A program made the translations under genes and the position numbers. Below the pieces are notes generated by a model, which ran no database searches, was not told where the DNA came from, and worked only from the letters and a program-made list of their open reading frames with translations. A DNA stretch of 64,000 nt, from contig NZ_JRKI01000029.1 of NCBI RefSeq assembly GCF_000935125.1, positions 744,001 through 808,000 of the forward strand. Direction: 5' to 3'. Positions 17,822 to 25,965 of the stretch are shown here, piece after piece; the stretch's first letter is position 1, and every line of letters begins with the position of its first letter. The DNA comes from Streptomyces natalensis ATCC 27448. GTDB taxonomy: Bacteria > Actinomycetota > Actinomycetes > Streptomycetales > Streptomycetaceae.

Positions 17822-18917
17822 AGGCGTGGAAGGCCCCGATGTGGTGCTCGCTGGGCACCAGCACCCCGCCGTCGCGGTAGGCGCGGGAGTCCATGGCGGG
17901 CTGGGTGCGCTCGCAGGCGGCGAAGTCCTGGGCGTTGACCCGGTGGAAGAGCTCGACGGACCGCGAGACATCGGCGCCGGAGGCGACGACCTCCGGCAGA
18001 TACAGCCAGTCGCATTCGACGCGCGTCCGGTCGGCGGCCATCGGGAACATCCGGTGGACGATGACATGGTCGGGGACGAGGTTGAGGAACGTCTGCGGGC
18101 GGACGGTGACCGCGTAGTAGCGGCGGTCCTGGGCGTCCTCGATCCCCGGCAGCCGGCCGAAACCCGCGCTGCCGTCCACGGTGAACCCGGCCGCCTCCTC
18201 GGCGAATTCCGCGCCGTGTCCGACGTAGCACTGCGCGGCGAGTCCCTCCGCGAACTCCGGGAGCACCTCGGTCAGTTCGGGGTGGATGGTCGCGCAGTGA
18301 TAGCACTCCATGAAGTTCTCGACGATCAGCTTCCAGTTGGCCCGCACGTCGTAGGTGATCCGCTTGCCGAGGGCGAGGCGCTCGGTGCCGTAGCGGTCCA
18401 GGGCGGCGGCGTCGCCCAGCCGTTCGGCCGCCGCGCCGATCACCGTCTCCTCGAACGACGGCGGCTGATCGGCGAGGCACACCCAGGCATACCCCAGCCA
18501 TTCGCGCAGCGGGACGGCGACCAGACCGCGGGCGGTGCGGTCGAGGTCGGGCATCTTCCGGAGGTTGGGGGCGGCCACCAGGCGGCCGTCGAGGTCGTAG
18601 GTCCAGGCGTGGTAGGGGCACTGGAGGCTGCGGCGGACCTCGCCGGACTCGTCGGTGCACAGCTGCGCGCCGCGGTGCCGGCAGACGTTGAGGAAGGCGC
18701 GCAGCGCGCCCGAGCGGTTGCGGGTGATCAGTACGCTCTCCCGGCCGATGGGCACCGTACGGAAGGCGCCCGGCCGCTCCAGGTCGGCGGCGCGCACCGC
18801 GCAGCACCACAGCCGCTCGAAGATCTTCTCCTGCTCCTGACGGAAGAGGCCGGGGTCGGTGTAGTGGTGGCCGGCGAGGGTGGCGATCAGGGTGGGGGAC
18901 GTCGGGGTCGTCGTCAC
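17790..18917 (-). CDS. Rieske non-haem iron oxygenase, alpha subunit (betaine demethylase-like)
   Basis: 375-residue oxygenase. The Rieske [2Fe-2S] ligands are C79, H81, C100 and H103 (CRHRGAQL, CPYHAWTYDLDGRL); the mononuclear iron site begins at NFMECYHCATIHPEL. In the ring-hydroxylating family this resembles glycine-betaine/quaternary-amine demethylases (GbcA-like) more than aromatic dioxygenases, and the two neighbouring flavoproteins act on the expected products (dimethylglycine, sarcosine). No ferredoxin reductase partner is visible here, so electrons must come from elsewhere. It is the last gene of the operon, and its 3' end runs through the terminator hairpin. Confidence 0.85.
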   Translation of the reverse strand: MTTTPTSPTLIATLAGHHYTDPGLFRQEQEKIFERLWCCAVRAADLERPGAFRTVPIGRESVLITRNRSGALRAFLNVCRHRGAQLCTDESGEVRRSLQCPYHAWTYDLDGRLVAAPNLRKMPDLDRTARGLVAVPLREWLGYAWVCLADQPPSFEETVIGAAAERLGDAAALDRYGTERLALGKRITYDVRANWKLIVENFMECYHCATIHPELTEVLPEFAEGLAAQCYVGHGAEFAEEAAGFTVDGSAGFGRLPGIEDAQDRRYYAVTVRPQTFLNLVPDHVIVHRMFPMAADRTRVECDWLYLPEVVASGADVSRSVELFHRVNAQDFAACERTQPAMDSRAYRDGGVLVPSEHHIGAFHAWVTACLGDGR

Positions 18918-18959
18918 GGGCGTACTCCTGGTGTGATCGAGCTCGCCTCCGGGGCGGAC

Positions 18960-20114
18960 TCAGGCGGGCGCGGCGGCGAGGCGGTGCGGGTCGAACAGGC
19001 CGATGGGGTGCGCGGTGGCACCGGTCAGGGCCAGGTCGGCGAGGATCTCGCCGACGACGGGCACGAACTTGAAGCCGTGCCCGGAGAACCCGCAGGCCAC
19101 GGTGACCGAGTCCGGGTGCGCGGGATGCCGGGCGAGGACGAAGTGCTCATCGGGAGTGTTGGAATACATGCAGGTGGCGGCCTTGAGGAAGGTGCCGGGC
19201 AGATCGGGGAGGCAGCCGGACATCCGGTCCGCCATGGCCGCCACCTCGTGGTCGTGCACCGTGCGGTCGATGGTCTCGGGAGTGCAGACGGTGCCCTTGC
19301 GGAAGAAGGCGACCTTGGCGCCGAGGTCCGGTCCGTCGATCGCGGGGAAGCCGTAGACCTGGACCCCCGCCGCGTCCTCCCAGATGTAGACGGGGTGGTG
19401 CGCGGGCAGGAACGGGCGGATTCCGCCGCGCGGTTGGAACCAGTACATGAGGTGCCGCTCGATGGTGAACGGCACCCCGAGGTCGGTGAGCAGCTGCGGC
19501 GCCCAGGCGCCCGGACAGATCACCAACTGGCCCGCGGTGTAGGTGTTTTCGGCGGTGTGGACGCGCACGCCGTCGCGGTAGGGCTCCCAGCGGACCATCG
19601 GCTCGTCGAAGTGCAGCGCGGCGCCCTGCCGGGTGGCGAGCTGGAGGTGCGCGGCAACCAGGTTCTCGGGGCGGACCAGGCCCGCCCGCCGCTCGTACAG
19701 CGCGACCTCGTCGTCGTGCGGGGTCAGGGTCGGGAAACGACGGCGGATCTCCGGGGCGTCCAGCATCTCGTGGGGCAGATCCCACTGGAGGGCCGAGCGC
19801 AGGGAACCGGCCACCGTCCGCGAGGCGGGGCGTCCGACCATCACCCCGCCGCACAGGGTGGCGATCTCCCGGCCGGTCGCCCGCTCCACCTCCGCATACA
19901 GCTCGTACGCGCGCAGCAGCAGCGGCACATAGGCGGGGTCCTCGAAGTAGGACTGCCGGGTGAGGCGCGAACCGCCGTGGCTGGAGCCGCGGTGGTGGAC
20001 CGGGCCGAACTTCTCCAGGCCGAGCACGCGGGCTCCCCGTGCGGACAGATGGTGGGCAGCGGCGCTGCCCATACCGCCGAGACCGATCACGATCACGTCA
20101 TGGGTGGGGGACAT
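18960..20114 (-). CDS. Monomeric sarcosine oxidase / N-methyl amino acid oxidase-like flavoprotein
   Basis: 384-residue FAD-dependent amine oxidase of the MSOX/SolA family. The nucleotide-binding motif GLGGMGSAAAHHLSARGARVLGLE is at about residues 12-35; the CGFSGHGFKFVPVVG segment near residue 350 contains the Cys that binds FAD covalently in family members. Predicted reaction: oxidation of an N-methyl amino acid (sarcosine to glycine, formaldehyde and peroxide). It lies between the dimethylglycine dehydrogenase-like and Rieske genes, with 25 and 42 nt gaps, in one leftward operon. Confidence 0.88.
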   Translation of the reverse strand: MSPTHDVIVIGLGGMGSAAAHHLSARGARVLGLEKFGPVHHRGSSHGGSRLTRQSYFEDPAYVPLLLRAYELYAEVERATGREIATLCGGVMVGRPASRTVAGSLRSALQWDLPHEMLDAPEIRRRFPTLTPHDDEVALYERRAGLVRPENLVAAHLQLATRQGAALHFDEPMVRWEPYRDGVRVHTAENTYTAGQLVICPGAWAPQLLTDLGVPFTIERHLMYWFQPRGGIRPFLPAHHPVYIWEDAAGVQVYGFPAIDGPDLGAKVAFFRKGTVCTPETIDRTVHDHEVAAMADRMSGCLPDLPGTFLKAATCMYSNTPDEHFVLARHPAHPDSVTVACGFSGHGFKFVPVVGEILADLALTGATAHPIGLFDPHRLAAAPA

Positions 20115-20139
20115 GGTGGCCTCCTCGCGGCGACTGCGC

Positions 20140-22701
20140 TCACGTCAGGATGTGGGTCATCTTCGCGTCGAACAGCGGCTCTTCGGCGACGGTCGCGGGG
20201 AGCCGCGCACCGAAGTACTCGATATGGACGCCCGTGCCGGGGGCGAGCGGCGGCAGCCAGGCGTAGGCGATGCAGCGGCCGAGGGTGTAGCCGTAGGCGG
20301 CGCTGGTGACGTAACCGGCCACGGCATGGATGGGGGCACCTCCCGTGCATGGGGGTCCCCCCGCTCGAGCGGAGTCGAGAGTGGGGGAGGAGTCGAGAGT
20401 GGGGGAATACACCGGTTCCTTGCCGAGGACGACCGCCGCCGGGTCGTCGAGGAGGAGGGGCGTCAGCGTACGGGCCAGCGGGGCGTCGTCCAGTGCCGCC
20501 CGTCCCAGGAACTCCTTGTCCCGGCGGACGGCGAAGCCGAGGCCCGCCTCGTACGGGGTGTGCTCGTCGGTCATGTCCACGCCCCAGGCGCGGTATCCCT
20601 TCTCCAGCCGCAGGCTGTTGAACGCGCTGCGCCCGGCGGCGATCACCCCGTGCTCCCGGCCCGCCTCCCACAGCGTGTCCCACAGCCTCAGGCCCAGGTC
20701 GGCGGTGGTGTACAGCTCCCAGCCCAGCTCGCCGACGTAACTCAGCCGCAGCGCCGTCACCGGCACATGGCCGAGGTAGGTCTGCCGGGCGCGGAAGTAG
20801 CCGAAGCCCTCGTGGGAGAAGTCGTCGCGGGTGAGCGGCTGGACGAGGTCGCGGGCGAGCGGCCCCCATACGCCGATGCAGCAGGTGCCGGAGGTGACGT
20901 CGCGAAGGTGAACTCCGGCGGGCGCATGGCGCAGCAACCAGTCCAGGTCGGAAGGGGAGTTGGCGCCGATCTGGAAGCGGTCGTGGGCCAGGCGGGCGAC
21001 GGTGAGGTCGGAACGGATGCCGCCGGACTCGTCCAGGAGGAGGGTGTAGGTGACCGCGCCGGGCTTTTTGCGGACGTTGTTGGTGGTCATGTGCTGGAGG
21101 AAGTCCAGGGCGCCGGGGCCGGTGACCTCCAGTCTGCGCAGCGGAGTCATGTCGTAGAGGGCGACCCGCTCCCGTGTCGCCCGCGCCTCGGCGGCGGCGA
21201 TCGGCGACCAGTACCGGGCCGACCAGGCGTCGCGCTCGGGGAGGCGGATGCCGTCGGCGAGCGGGGCGTTGGCCTCGTACCAGTGCGGGCGCTCCCAGCC
21301 GCCGCCTTCCAGGAAGTACGCGCCGAGTTCCTGCTGACGGGGATGGAAGGGGCTGGTGCGCAGTGGGCGGGGGTGCTCCATGGGCTGGAGCGGGTGGATG
21401 ATGTCGTAGACCTCGACGAAGTTCTGGGCGCCGCGATCGGCGGTGTAGGCGGGTGAGCGCTGGGCGTCCTCGAAGCGGGCGACCTCGCATTCGTGGAGGT
21501 CGGCGGCGGGGCGGCCGTCGGTCATCCACTCGGCGACGGCCTTGGCGGCGCCCGCGGAATGGGTGACCCAGACCGCCTCGGCCAGCCAGAATCCGCGCAG
21601 CTCACGGGATTCGCCGAGGAGGGGCATGCCGTCGGGGGTGAAGGAGAAGACGCCGTTGAAGCCGCGCTCGACGGTGGCTTCGGCCAGCGCGGGCAGCAGG
21701 TCGAGGGCGTCCTGCCAACTCGGGGCGAAGTCCTCCTCGGTGAACGGCAGCGAGGACGGCATGAGGTGGGGGTCCCTCCTGCTCGAACGCAGCTGTGAGC
21801 TTGGGGGAGCCTCGTCGTAGGCAGGGACCCTGAGGGGGTCGACGGGCATCGGGCGGTGGGCGTAGGAGCCGATGCCCAGGCGGCTCCCGGAGGGGTCGAG
21901 ATGCTCGCGGAAGTACAGATCGCGGTCCTGGAAGCGCAGGATCGGCCGGATCGCCTCGGTGCCCGGGGCGTGGGCGCCGGTCAGTTCGGGCAGCGGTGCG
22001 GTCGTGGCGTACTGGTGGGCCAGCGGCAGCAGCGGGACGTCCACACCGGCCATCGCCCCGATCACCGGGCCCCAGAATCCGGCGGCGGAGACGACGTGGT
22101 CGGCGGGGAAGGTGCCGCGGTCGGTGACCACCGCGGTGATGCGGCCGTCCGCCTTTTCGAGGCCGGTGACGGTGTGCCGGTCGAGGAAGCGGGCGCCGCG
22201 GCTCTCGGCCCGTGCGATCTGGGCGCGGCAGGCGGGCAGGGCGCGGGCCAGGCCGTCGTCGGGGGTGTGGAAGCCGCCGTGCAGGCGGGTCTCGTCCAGC
22301 ATCGGCCACAGCTTTTTGCACTGCTGCGGGGTGAGCAGTTCGCCGCGTACGCCCCAGGAGGCGGCGAGTCCGGCCTTGCGGTGCAGATCTGCCCAGCGGG
22401 CTTCGGTGGTGGCGATTTCGAGGCCGCCGACGGGGAGGAAACAGGGCAGTCCGTCGGCGTCGAGGGAGCCGAACTTCCGGACGGTGTAGGCGGCGAACTC
22501 GGTCATGGTCTTGGCCGGATGGGTCTGGAAGACCAGGCCGGGGGCGTGTGAGGTGGAGCCGCCGGGGGCCGGGAGCGGGCCCTGTTCGAGGACGGTGACC
22601 TCACTCCAGCCGCGGGCGGTCAGCTCGTCGGCGAGGGAGCAGCCGACGATGCCGGCGCCGATGACGACCACGCGGGATCGGTGTGCGGGCGTACGGGACA
22701 T
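20140..22701 (-). CDS. Dimethylglycine dehydrogenase-like FAD/GcvT fusion oxidoreductase
   Basis: 853-residue two-module enzyme: an N-terminal FAD-binding oxidoreductase (VVVIGAGIVGCSLADELTARG, residues about 10-31, to about 370) and a C-terminal folate-binding GcvT-type domain (about 430-850; YDMTPLRRLEVTGPGALDFLQ, GELGWELY). The family oxidises dimethylglycine or sarcosine and passes the one-carbon unit to tetrahydrofolate. I place the start at ATG 22701, preceded by AGGAGGAGGG; the frame is open further upstream. Two short palindromic repeats lie inside the gene (21764-21810 and 20331-20406), adding in-frame segments near residues 297-313 and 765-790, the second containing a duplicated SPTLDS. 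First gene of the operon. Confidence 0.9.
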   Translation of the reverse strand: MSRTPAHRSRVVVIGAGIVGCSLADELTARGWSEVTVLEQGPLPAPGGSTSHAPGLVFQTHPAKTMTEFAAYTVRKFGSLDADGLPCFLPVGGLEIATTEARWADLHRKAGLAASWGVRGELLTPQQCKKLWPMLDETRLHGGFHTPDDGLARALPACRAQIARAESRGARFLDRHTVTGLEKADGRITAVVTDRGTFPADHVVSAAGFWGPVIGAMAGVDVPLLPLAHQYATTAPLPELTGAHAPGTEAIRPILRFQDRDLYFREHLDPSGSRLGIGSYAHRPMPVDPLRVPAYDEAPPSSQLRSSRRDPHLMPSSLPFTEEDFAPSWQDALDLLPALAEATVERGFNGVFSFTPDGMPLLGESRELRGFWLAEAVWVTHSAGAAKAVAEWMTDGRPAADLHECEVARFEDAQRSPAYTADRGAQNFVEVYDIIHPLQPMEHPRPLRTSPFHPRQQELGAYFLEGGGWERPHWYEANAPLADGIRLPERDAWSARYWSPIAAAEARATRERVALYDMTPLRRLEVTGPGALDFLQHMTTNNVRKKPGAVTYTLLLDESGGIRSDLTVARLAHDRFQIGANSPSDLDWLLRHAPAGVHLRDVTSGTCCIGVWGPLARDLVQPLTRDDFSHEGFGYFRARQTYLGHVPVTALRLSYVGELGWELYTTADLGLRLWDTLWEAGREHGVIAAGRSAFNSLRLEKGYRAWGVDMTDEHTPYEAGLGFAVRRDKEFLGRAALDDAPLARTLTPLLLDDPAAVVLGKEPVYSPTLDSSPTLDSARAGGPPCTGGAPIHAVAGYVTSAAYGYTLGRCIAYAWLPPLAPGTGVHIEYFGARLPATVAEEPLFDAKMTHILT
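20331..20406 (+). repeat. Palindromic repeat copy A, inside the dehydrogenase gene
   Basis: Contains TGGGGGTCCCCCC (from 20350) and ends with the 18-bp unit GGAGTCGAGAGTGGGGGA exactly duplicated in tandem (20371-20388, 20389-20406). It shares TGGGGGTCCC...TGGGGGAG with copies at 21764, 22891 and 24780. On the minus strand it is translated as a Ser/Pro/Gly-rich insert with SPTLDS twice. Confidence 0.85.
21764..21810 (+). repeat. Palindromic repeat copy B, inside the dehydrogenase gene
   Basis: GAGGTGGGGGTCCCTCC, a GCTCGAACGCAGCTGTGAGC core, then TTGGGGGAGC; same layout and orientation as copy A. It encodes an Arg/Ser-rich stretch (SSQLRSSRRDPHLM) in an otherwise conserved region, in frame. 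Confidence 0.82.
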
Positions 22702-22890
22702 GGCCCTCCTCCTGGCGACGCCAGTGTTGCGCACTGCACGACTGGTTGCGCGATAGGAGACATCGCGCGCCGGGAGACATCGTGAAAGCGGCGCCTCGGC
22801 AGCGTCAAGAGGCCCGGGACGGCTCGTCACAAAAGGCCGGTTACGGACGCGGACACGGCGGCGGGGCCGAAGCAGCCGCTCCGGCCCCGC

Positions 22891-22945
22891 GCCCCTCCCC
22901 CAGCCGTCTGCCGGGGGACCCCCACCTCGCTTCGCTCGCCCCTTG
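22891..22945 (-). repeat. Palindromic repeat copy C, intergenic
   Basis: Read on the minus strand: GGGCGAGCGAAGCGAGGTGG, then GGGTCCCCCGG and GGCTGGGGGAGG. It lies in the 256-nt gap between the IclR gene end and the dehydrogenase start, in the opposite orientation to copies A, B and D. Confidence 0.8.
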
Positions 22946-22957
22946 CGCCTCAGCCGC

Positions 22958-23761
22958 TCAACAGGCGTATCCCATCCGCCGCGAGAGCTCCGCCGCGGCG
23001 ACGACGGTGCGCTTGACCACCTCCGCGAGCCGGTCCTCGGCCAGCCGGTAGGCGGGCACCGACACGCTGATCGCCCCGATGACCGTCCCGTCGTGCGCCC
23101 GTACCGGCGCGGCCACCGCACGCAGCCCCAGCTCCAACTCCTCGATGGCCAGCGCGTATCCGCGGTCGACCACCTCCGCCAGCTCCCGGCGCAGCGCCGC
23201 GGGCGAGGTGAGCGTCCGCTCGGTCAGCCGGGGCAACTTCCGTGCCAGATAGGCTTGTTGGACCGCATCCGGCTGATGGGCGAGGAGCGTCTTGCCGCTG
23301 GAGGTGGCGTGCAGCGGGGTCCGCCGGCCGAGCCAGTTCTGCGCGGTGACCGAGGCCGGGCCGCGGGCCTGCATGATGTTGACGGCGGCGGTCTTGTCCA
23401 GCACCGCGATATTGACCGTTTCGCCCAGCTCGTCGGCGAGGCCCCGGCACACCGGGGCGCCCTCCTGCGAGATGTCCAGCCGTACGGCGGCCGCCCCGGC
23501 CAGCCGCAGCACCCCCGCGCCCAGGTAGTACTTGCCGCGCTCCTGCTCCTGCGCGACCAGCCCCCGGTTCTCCAGCACCCCGAGCAGCCGGAACGCGGTC
23601 GATTTGTGCACGCCCAGCTCGTCGGCGACCTCGGTCACCCCGGCCTCTCCGTGCCGGGCGAGGATCTCCAGGACGCTCACCGCGCGGTCCACCGACTGCA
23701 CCGCACCGGCCGGCCCTTTCGCCGCCCTGGGCGCCACCCGCTCCGCCGCCGTGTCGGTCAT
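22958..23761 (-). CDS. IclR family transcriptional regulator
   Basis: 267-residue regulator with an N-terminal winged helix (VQSVDRAVSVLEILARHGEAGVTEVADELGVHKSTAFRLLGVLENRGLV) and an IclR effector domain (LGRRTPLHATSSGKTLLAH, GYALAIEELELGLRAVAAPV). Start set at ATG 23761; the frame extends to 23872 but that part resembles no known N-terminus. It sits directly upstream of, and on the same strand as, the demethylation operon, which it probably controls, and diverges from the GntR/asparaginase operon across 274 nt. Confidence 0.9.
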   Translation of the reverse strand: MTDTAAERVAPRAAKGPAGAVQSVDRAVSVLEILARHGEAGVTEVADELGVHKSTAFRLLGVLENRGLVAQEQERGKYYLGAGVLRLAGAAAVRLDISQEGAPVCRGLADELGETVNIAVLDKTAAVNIMQARGPASVTAQNWLGRRTPLHATSSGKTLLAHQPDAVQQAYLARKLPRLTERTLTSPAALRRELAEVVDRGYALAIEELELGLRAVAAPVRAHDGTVIGAISVSVPAYRLAEDRLAEVVKRTVVAAAELSRRMGYAC

Positions 23762-24035
23762 CGCGCCGACCCCGCCCTCTGCCAGTGCCCTCGCCGCATC
23801 GATTCCGCTCCTTCGGTCGTCGTGGTCCACGCCGACGGAGAGCGCTGCGCCATCGACGACATCCGCCCGCACCGCCGGGCCTCGCCCGGCGCCCCGCGCA
23901 GGGGGTGTCTGGTCGACTGCCCGCTGTGCGCCACTTCATTCGATCTGTCACCGACGGCGGCCCGGCCGGTGTCCGACGGGGCGGCGTCCACCGGCCCGCT
24001 TGACACCCCGCCCCCGTCGGGTCGACTATCCCGGG

Positions 24036-24779
24036 GTGAACCTGTCAGACAGCCAGACAGCTGGCGAGATGCCGAGGCGTGTCAGCGCGATGGAGGCGGT
24101 GCTCGGCCACCTCCGCGGCGCGATCGAGCGCGGCGACTACGCGGTCGGGGACAAGCTGCCGTCCGAGGCGGAGCTGTGCCGACGACTGGAAGTGAGCAGG
24201 CCCGTCCTGCGCGAGGCCCTGCGGGCGCTCCAGACCATGGGGCTCACCGTCTCGCGCACCGGCAAGGGCACCTTCGTCGTCTCCGACGGCGCGGTCGCCG
24301 ACCCCACCTTCGGCGACTACGCGGCCAGCGATCTGCTGGAGGTGCGCCGCCATGTGGAGATCCCGGTGGCCGGGTACGCCGCCGTGCGCCATACGCCCGA
24401 GGACCTCGATCACCTGACCCATCTGCTGGAGCGGATGGAGCGGGAGACCGACACCACGGCCTGGGTCGCGATGGACACCCTCTTCCATCTGGCCATCGCC
24501 CAGGCGGCGCGCAATCCGGTCTTCCGGCGGGTCATCGAGGAGATCCGCGATGCGCTGGCGCGTCAGTCGGCCTTCCTCAACGAACTCGGCGGACGGCGCG
24601 AGCAGTCCAATCGCGAGCACCGGGCGATCGTCGAGGCGCTGACCGACCGGTCCGAGCAGGACGCCGCCGAGGCGATGGCCCACCACCTCGCCCGCGTCGA
24701 GTCGACGCTGTCCACCATCGTGCGGCCGGCCCACCGTACGGCCCCCTCCCCCTCCCCCGACGCAGAGGACCAGGCGTGA
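24036..24779 (+). CDS. GntR/FadR family transcriptional regulator
   Basis: About 247 residues: N-terminal winged helix (AIERGDYAVGDKLPSEAELCRRLEVSRPVLREALRALQTMGL) and a FadR-type all-helical C-terminal domain with metal-site residues in DTLFHLAIAQAARNPVF and REHRAIVEAL. GTG 24036 gives the longest sensible start; ATG 24069 is the alternative and would leave a perfect palindrome at 24042-24052 in the leader. It is first in an operon with asparaginase and aspartate ammonia-lyase, so it probably responds to an amino acid or dicarboxylate from that route. Confidence 0.88.
   Translation: MNLSDSQTAGEMPRRVSAMEAVLGHLRGAIERGDYAVGDKLPSEAELCRRLEVSRPVLREALRALQTMGLTVSRTGKGTFVVSDGAVADPTFGDYAASDLLEVRRHVEIPVAGYAAVRHTPEDLDHLTHLLERMERETDTTAWVAMDTLFHLAIAQAARNPVFRRVIEEIRDALARQSAFLNELGGRREQSNREHRAIVEALTDRSEQDAAEAMAHHLARVESTLSTIVRPAHRTAPSPSPDAEDQA
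24042..24052. promoter_or_regulatory. Perfect palindrome at the GntR start, possible autoregulatory operator
   Basis: CTGTC-A-GACAG, a perfect 11-bp palindrome, followed by a further CAGACAG half-site at 24054-24060. GntR/FadR regulators bind short palindromes of this size and often control their own gene. The role is inferred. Confidence 0.45.
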
Positions 24780-24822
24780 GCGAGCGGAGCGTGGGGGTCC
24801 CCCCGGCCGGAGGCTGGGGGAG
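24780..24822 (+). repeat. Palindromic repeat copy D, intergenic
   Basis: Begins directly after the GntR stop: GCGAGCGGAGCGTGGGGGTC, then CCCCCCGG, and GGCTGGGGGAGA. Same family as copies A-C. A partial copy of its left part (CCGAGCGAAGCGAGG) recurs at about 24859-24873, just before the asparaginase start. Confidence 0.8.
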
Positions 24823-24879
24823 AACAATCAAGAGGTGCGCGCCTCGCGAATGCGGGGCCGAGCGAAGCGAGGTTTCGGC

Positions 24880-25926
24880 ATGAGCGAACAGTCCCTTCGG
24901 CAGTCACCGCCGTCGTCCACCCGCCGCACGCCGGGCGCGCCGCCCGATGTGCGCGAACCGGCCCATGCGCCCGTCGCCCATATGGTGCGCGGCGGTCTCG
25001 TCGAAGGGGTCCACCACGGCTCGGTCGTCGTGCTGGCGGCCGACGGCAGCGTGGAATTCCAGGCGGGCGACATCGAGGCGGCGTTCTACCCCCGCTCGGC
25101 GCTCAAGCCGCTTCAGGCGGTCGGTCTGCTGCGGGCGGGGCTGCCGCCGCTGGACGACGCCTCGCTGGCGCTGACCGCCGCCAGCCACTCCGGCGCGGCG
25201 GTCCACCTCTCGGCGGCCCGGCGGCTGCTGCGGTCGGCCGGGCTGACCGAGGACGCACTGCGCAACGTCCCGGATCTGCCGTACGGCGCCGAGGAACGGG
25301 AGGAGTGGCTGCGGCGCGGCCTGGGCCCCACCCGGCTCGCGCAGAACTGCTCCGGCAAGCACGCCGCGATGCTGATCACCGCCCAGGCACGGGGCTGGTG
25401 CCTGGACAGCTACCTCGATCCCGGGCATCCGCTCCAGTGGGAGCTGGCCGCGGCGGTGGAGGACCTGACCGGACAGGGCATCGCCCACGTCACGGTCGAC
25501 GGCTGCGGGGCGCCGCTGTTCGCCGTCTCGCTGCACGGTCTGACCAGGGCGGCGGCCCGGCTCGCGACCGCCGCACCGGACACCGACGAGGGCCGGATCG
25601 CGGCCGCCATGCGCGCGCACCCGGAGATGATCGCCGGGGAGGGGCGGGACGTCACCCGGCTGATGCGGGCGATACCCGGGATGATCGCCAAGGACGGCTT
25701 CGAGGGCGTACAGATCGCGGCGCTGCCGGACGGCCGGGCGGTCGGCGTGAAGATAGCCGACGGCGCCGACCGCGCCCGGATGCCGGTGACGGCCGCGGCC
25801 CTGGAACGCTGCGGGCTCGACCCCCGGATCCTGGCCCCCTTCGCCGCCGCACCGGTCATCGGCGGCGGTGAGCCGGTCGGTTCCCTGCGCGCCGCGGGCA
25901 CGCTGGCCCCGCACTCCGCCCCGTAG
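24880..25926 (+). CDS. L-asparaginase (asparaginase II family, PF06089 type)
   Basis: 348-residue enzyme of the Asparaginase_II family (distinct from the AnsA/AnsB fold), predicted to convert asparagine to aspartate and ammonia in the cytosol. Conserved blocks: FYPRSALKPLQAVGLL, ASHSGAAVHLSAARRLL, NCSGKHAAML, VDGCGAPLFAVSL and HPEMIAGEGRDVTRLM. ATG 24880 is chosen because the upstream 15 codons lie in repeat-derived sequence. It precedes aspartate ammonia-lyase by 39 nt; together they turn asparagine into fumarate plus two ammonia. Confidence 0.9.
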   Translation: MSEQSLRQSPPSSTRRTPGAPPDVREPAHAPVAHMVRGGLVEGVHHGSVVVLAADGSVEFQAGDIEAAFYPRSALKPLQAVGLLRAGLPPLDDASLALTAASHSGAAVHLSAARRLLRSAGLTEDALRNVPDLPYGAEEREEWLRRGLGPTRLAQNCSGKHAAMLITAQARGWCLDSYLDPGHPLQWELAAAVEDLTGQGIAHVTVDGCGAPLFAVSLHGLTRAAARLATAAPDTDEGRIAAAMRAHPEMIAGEGRDVTRLMRAIPGMIAKDGFEGVQIAALPDGRAVGVKIADGADRARMPVTAAALERCGLDPRILAPFAAAPVIGGGEPVGSLRAAGTLAPHSAP

Positions 25927-25965
25927 CCGCTCCCCCACCCCTCTCCCGCAAAGGACACCCGCACC

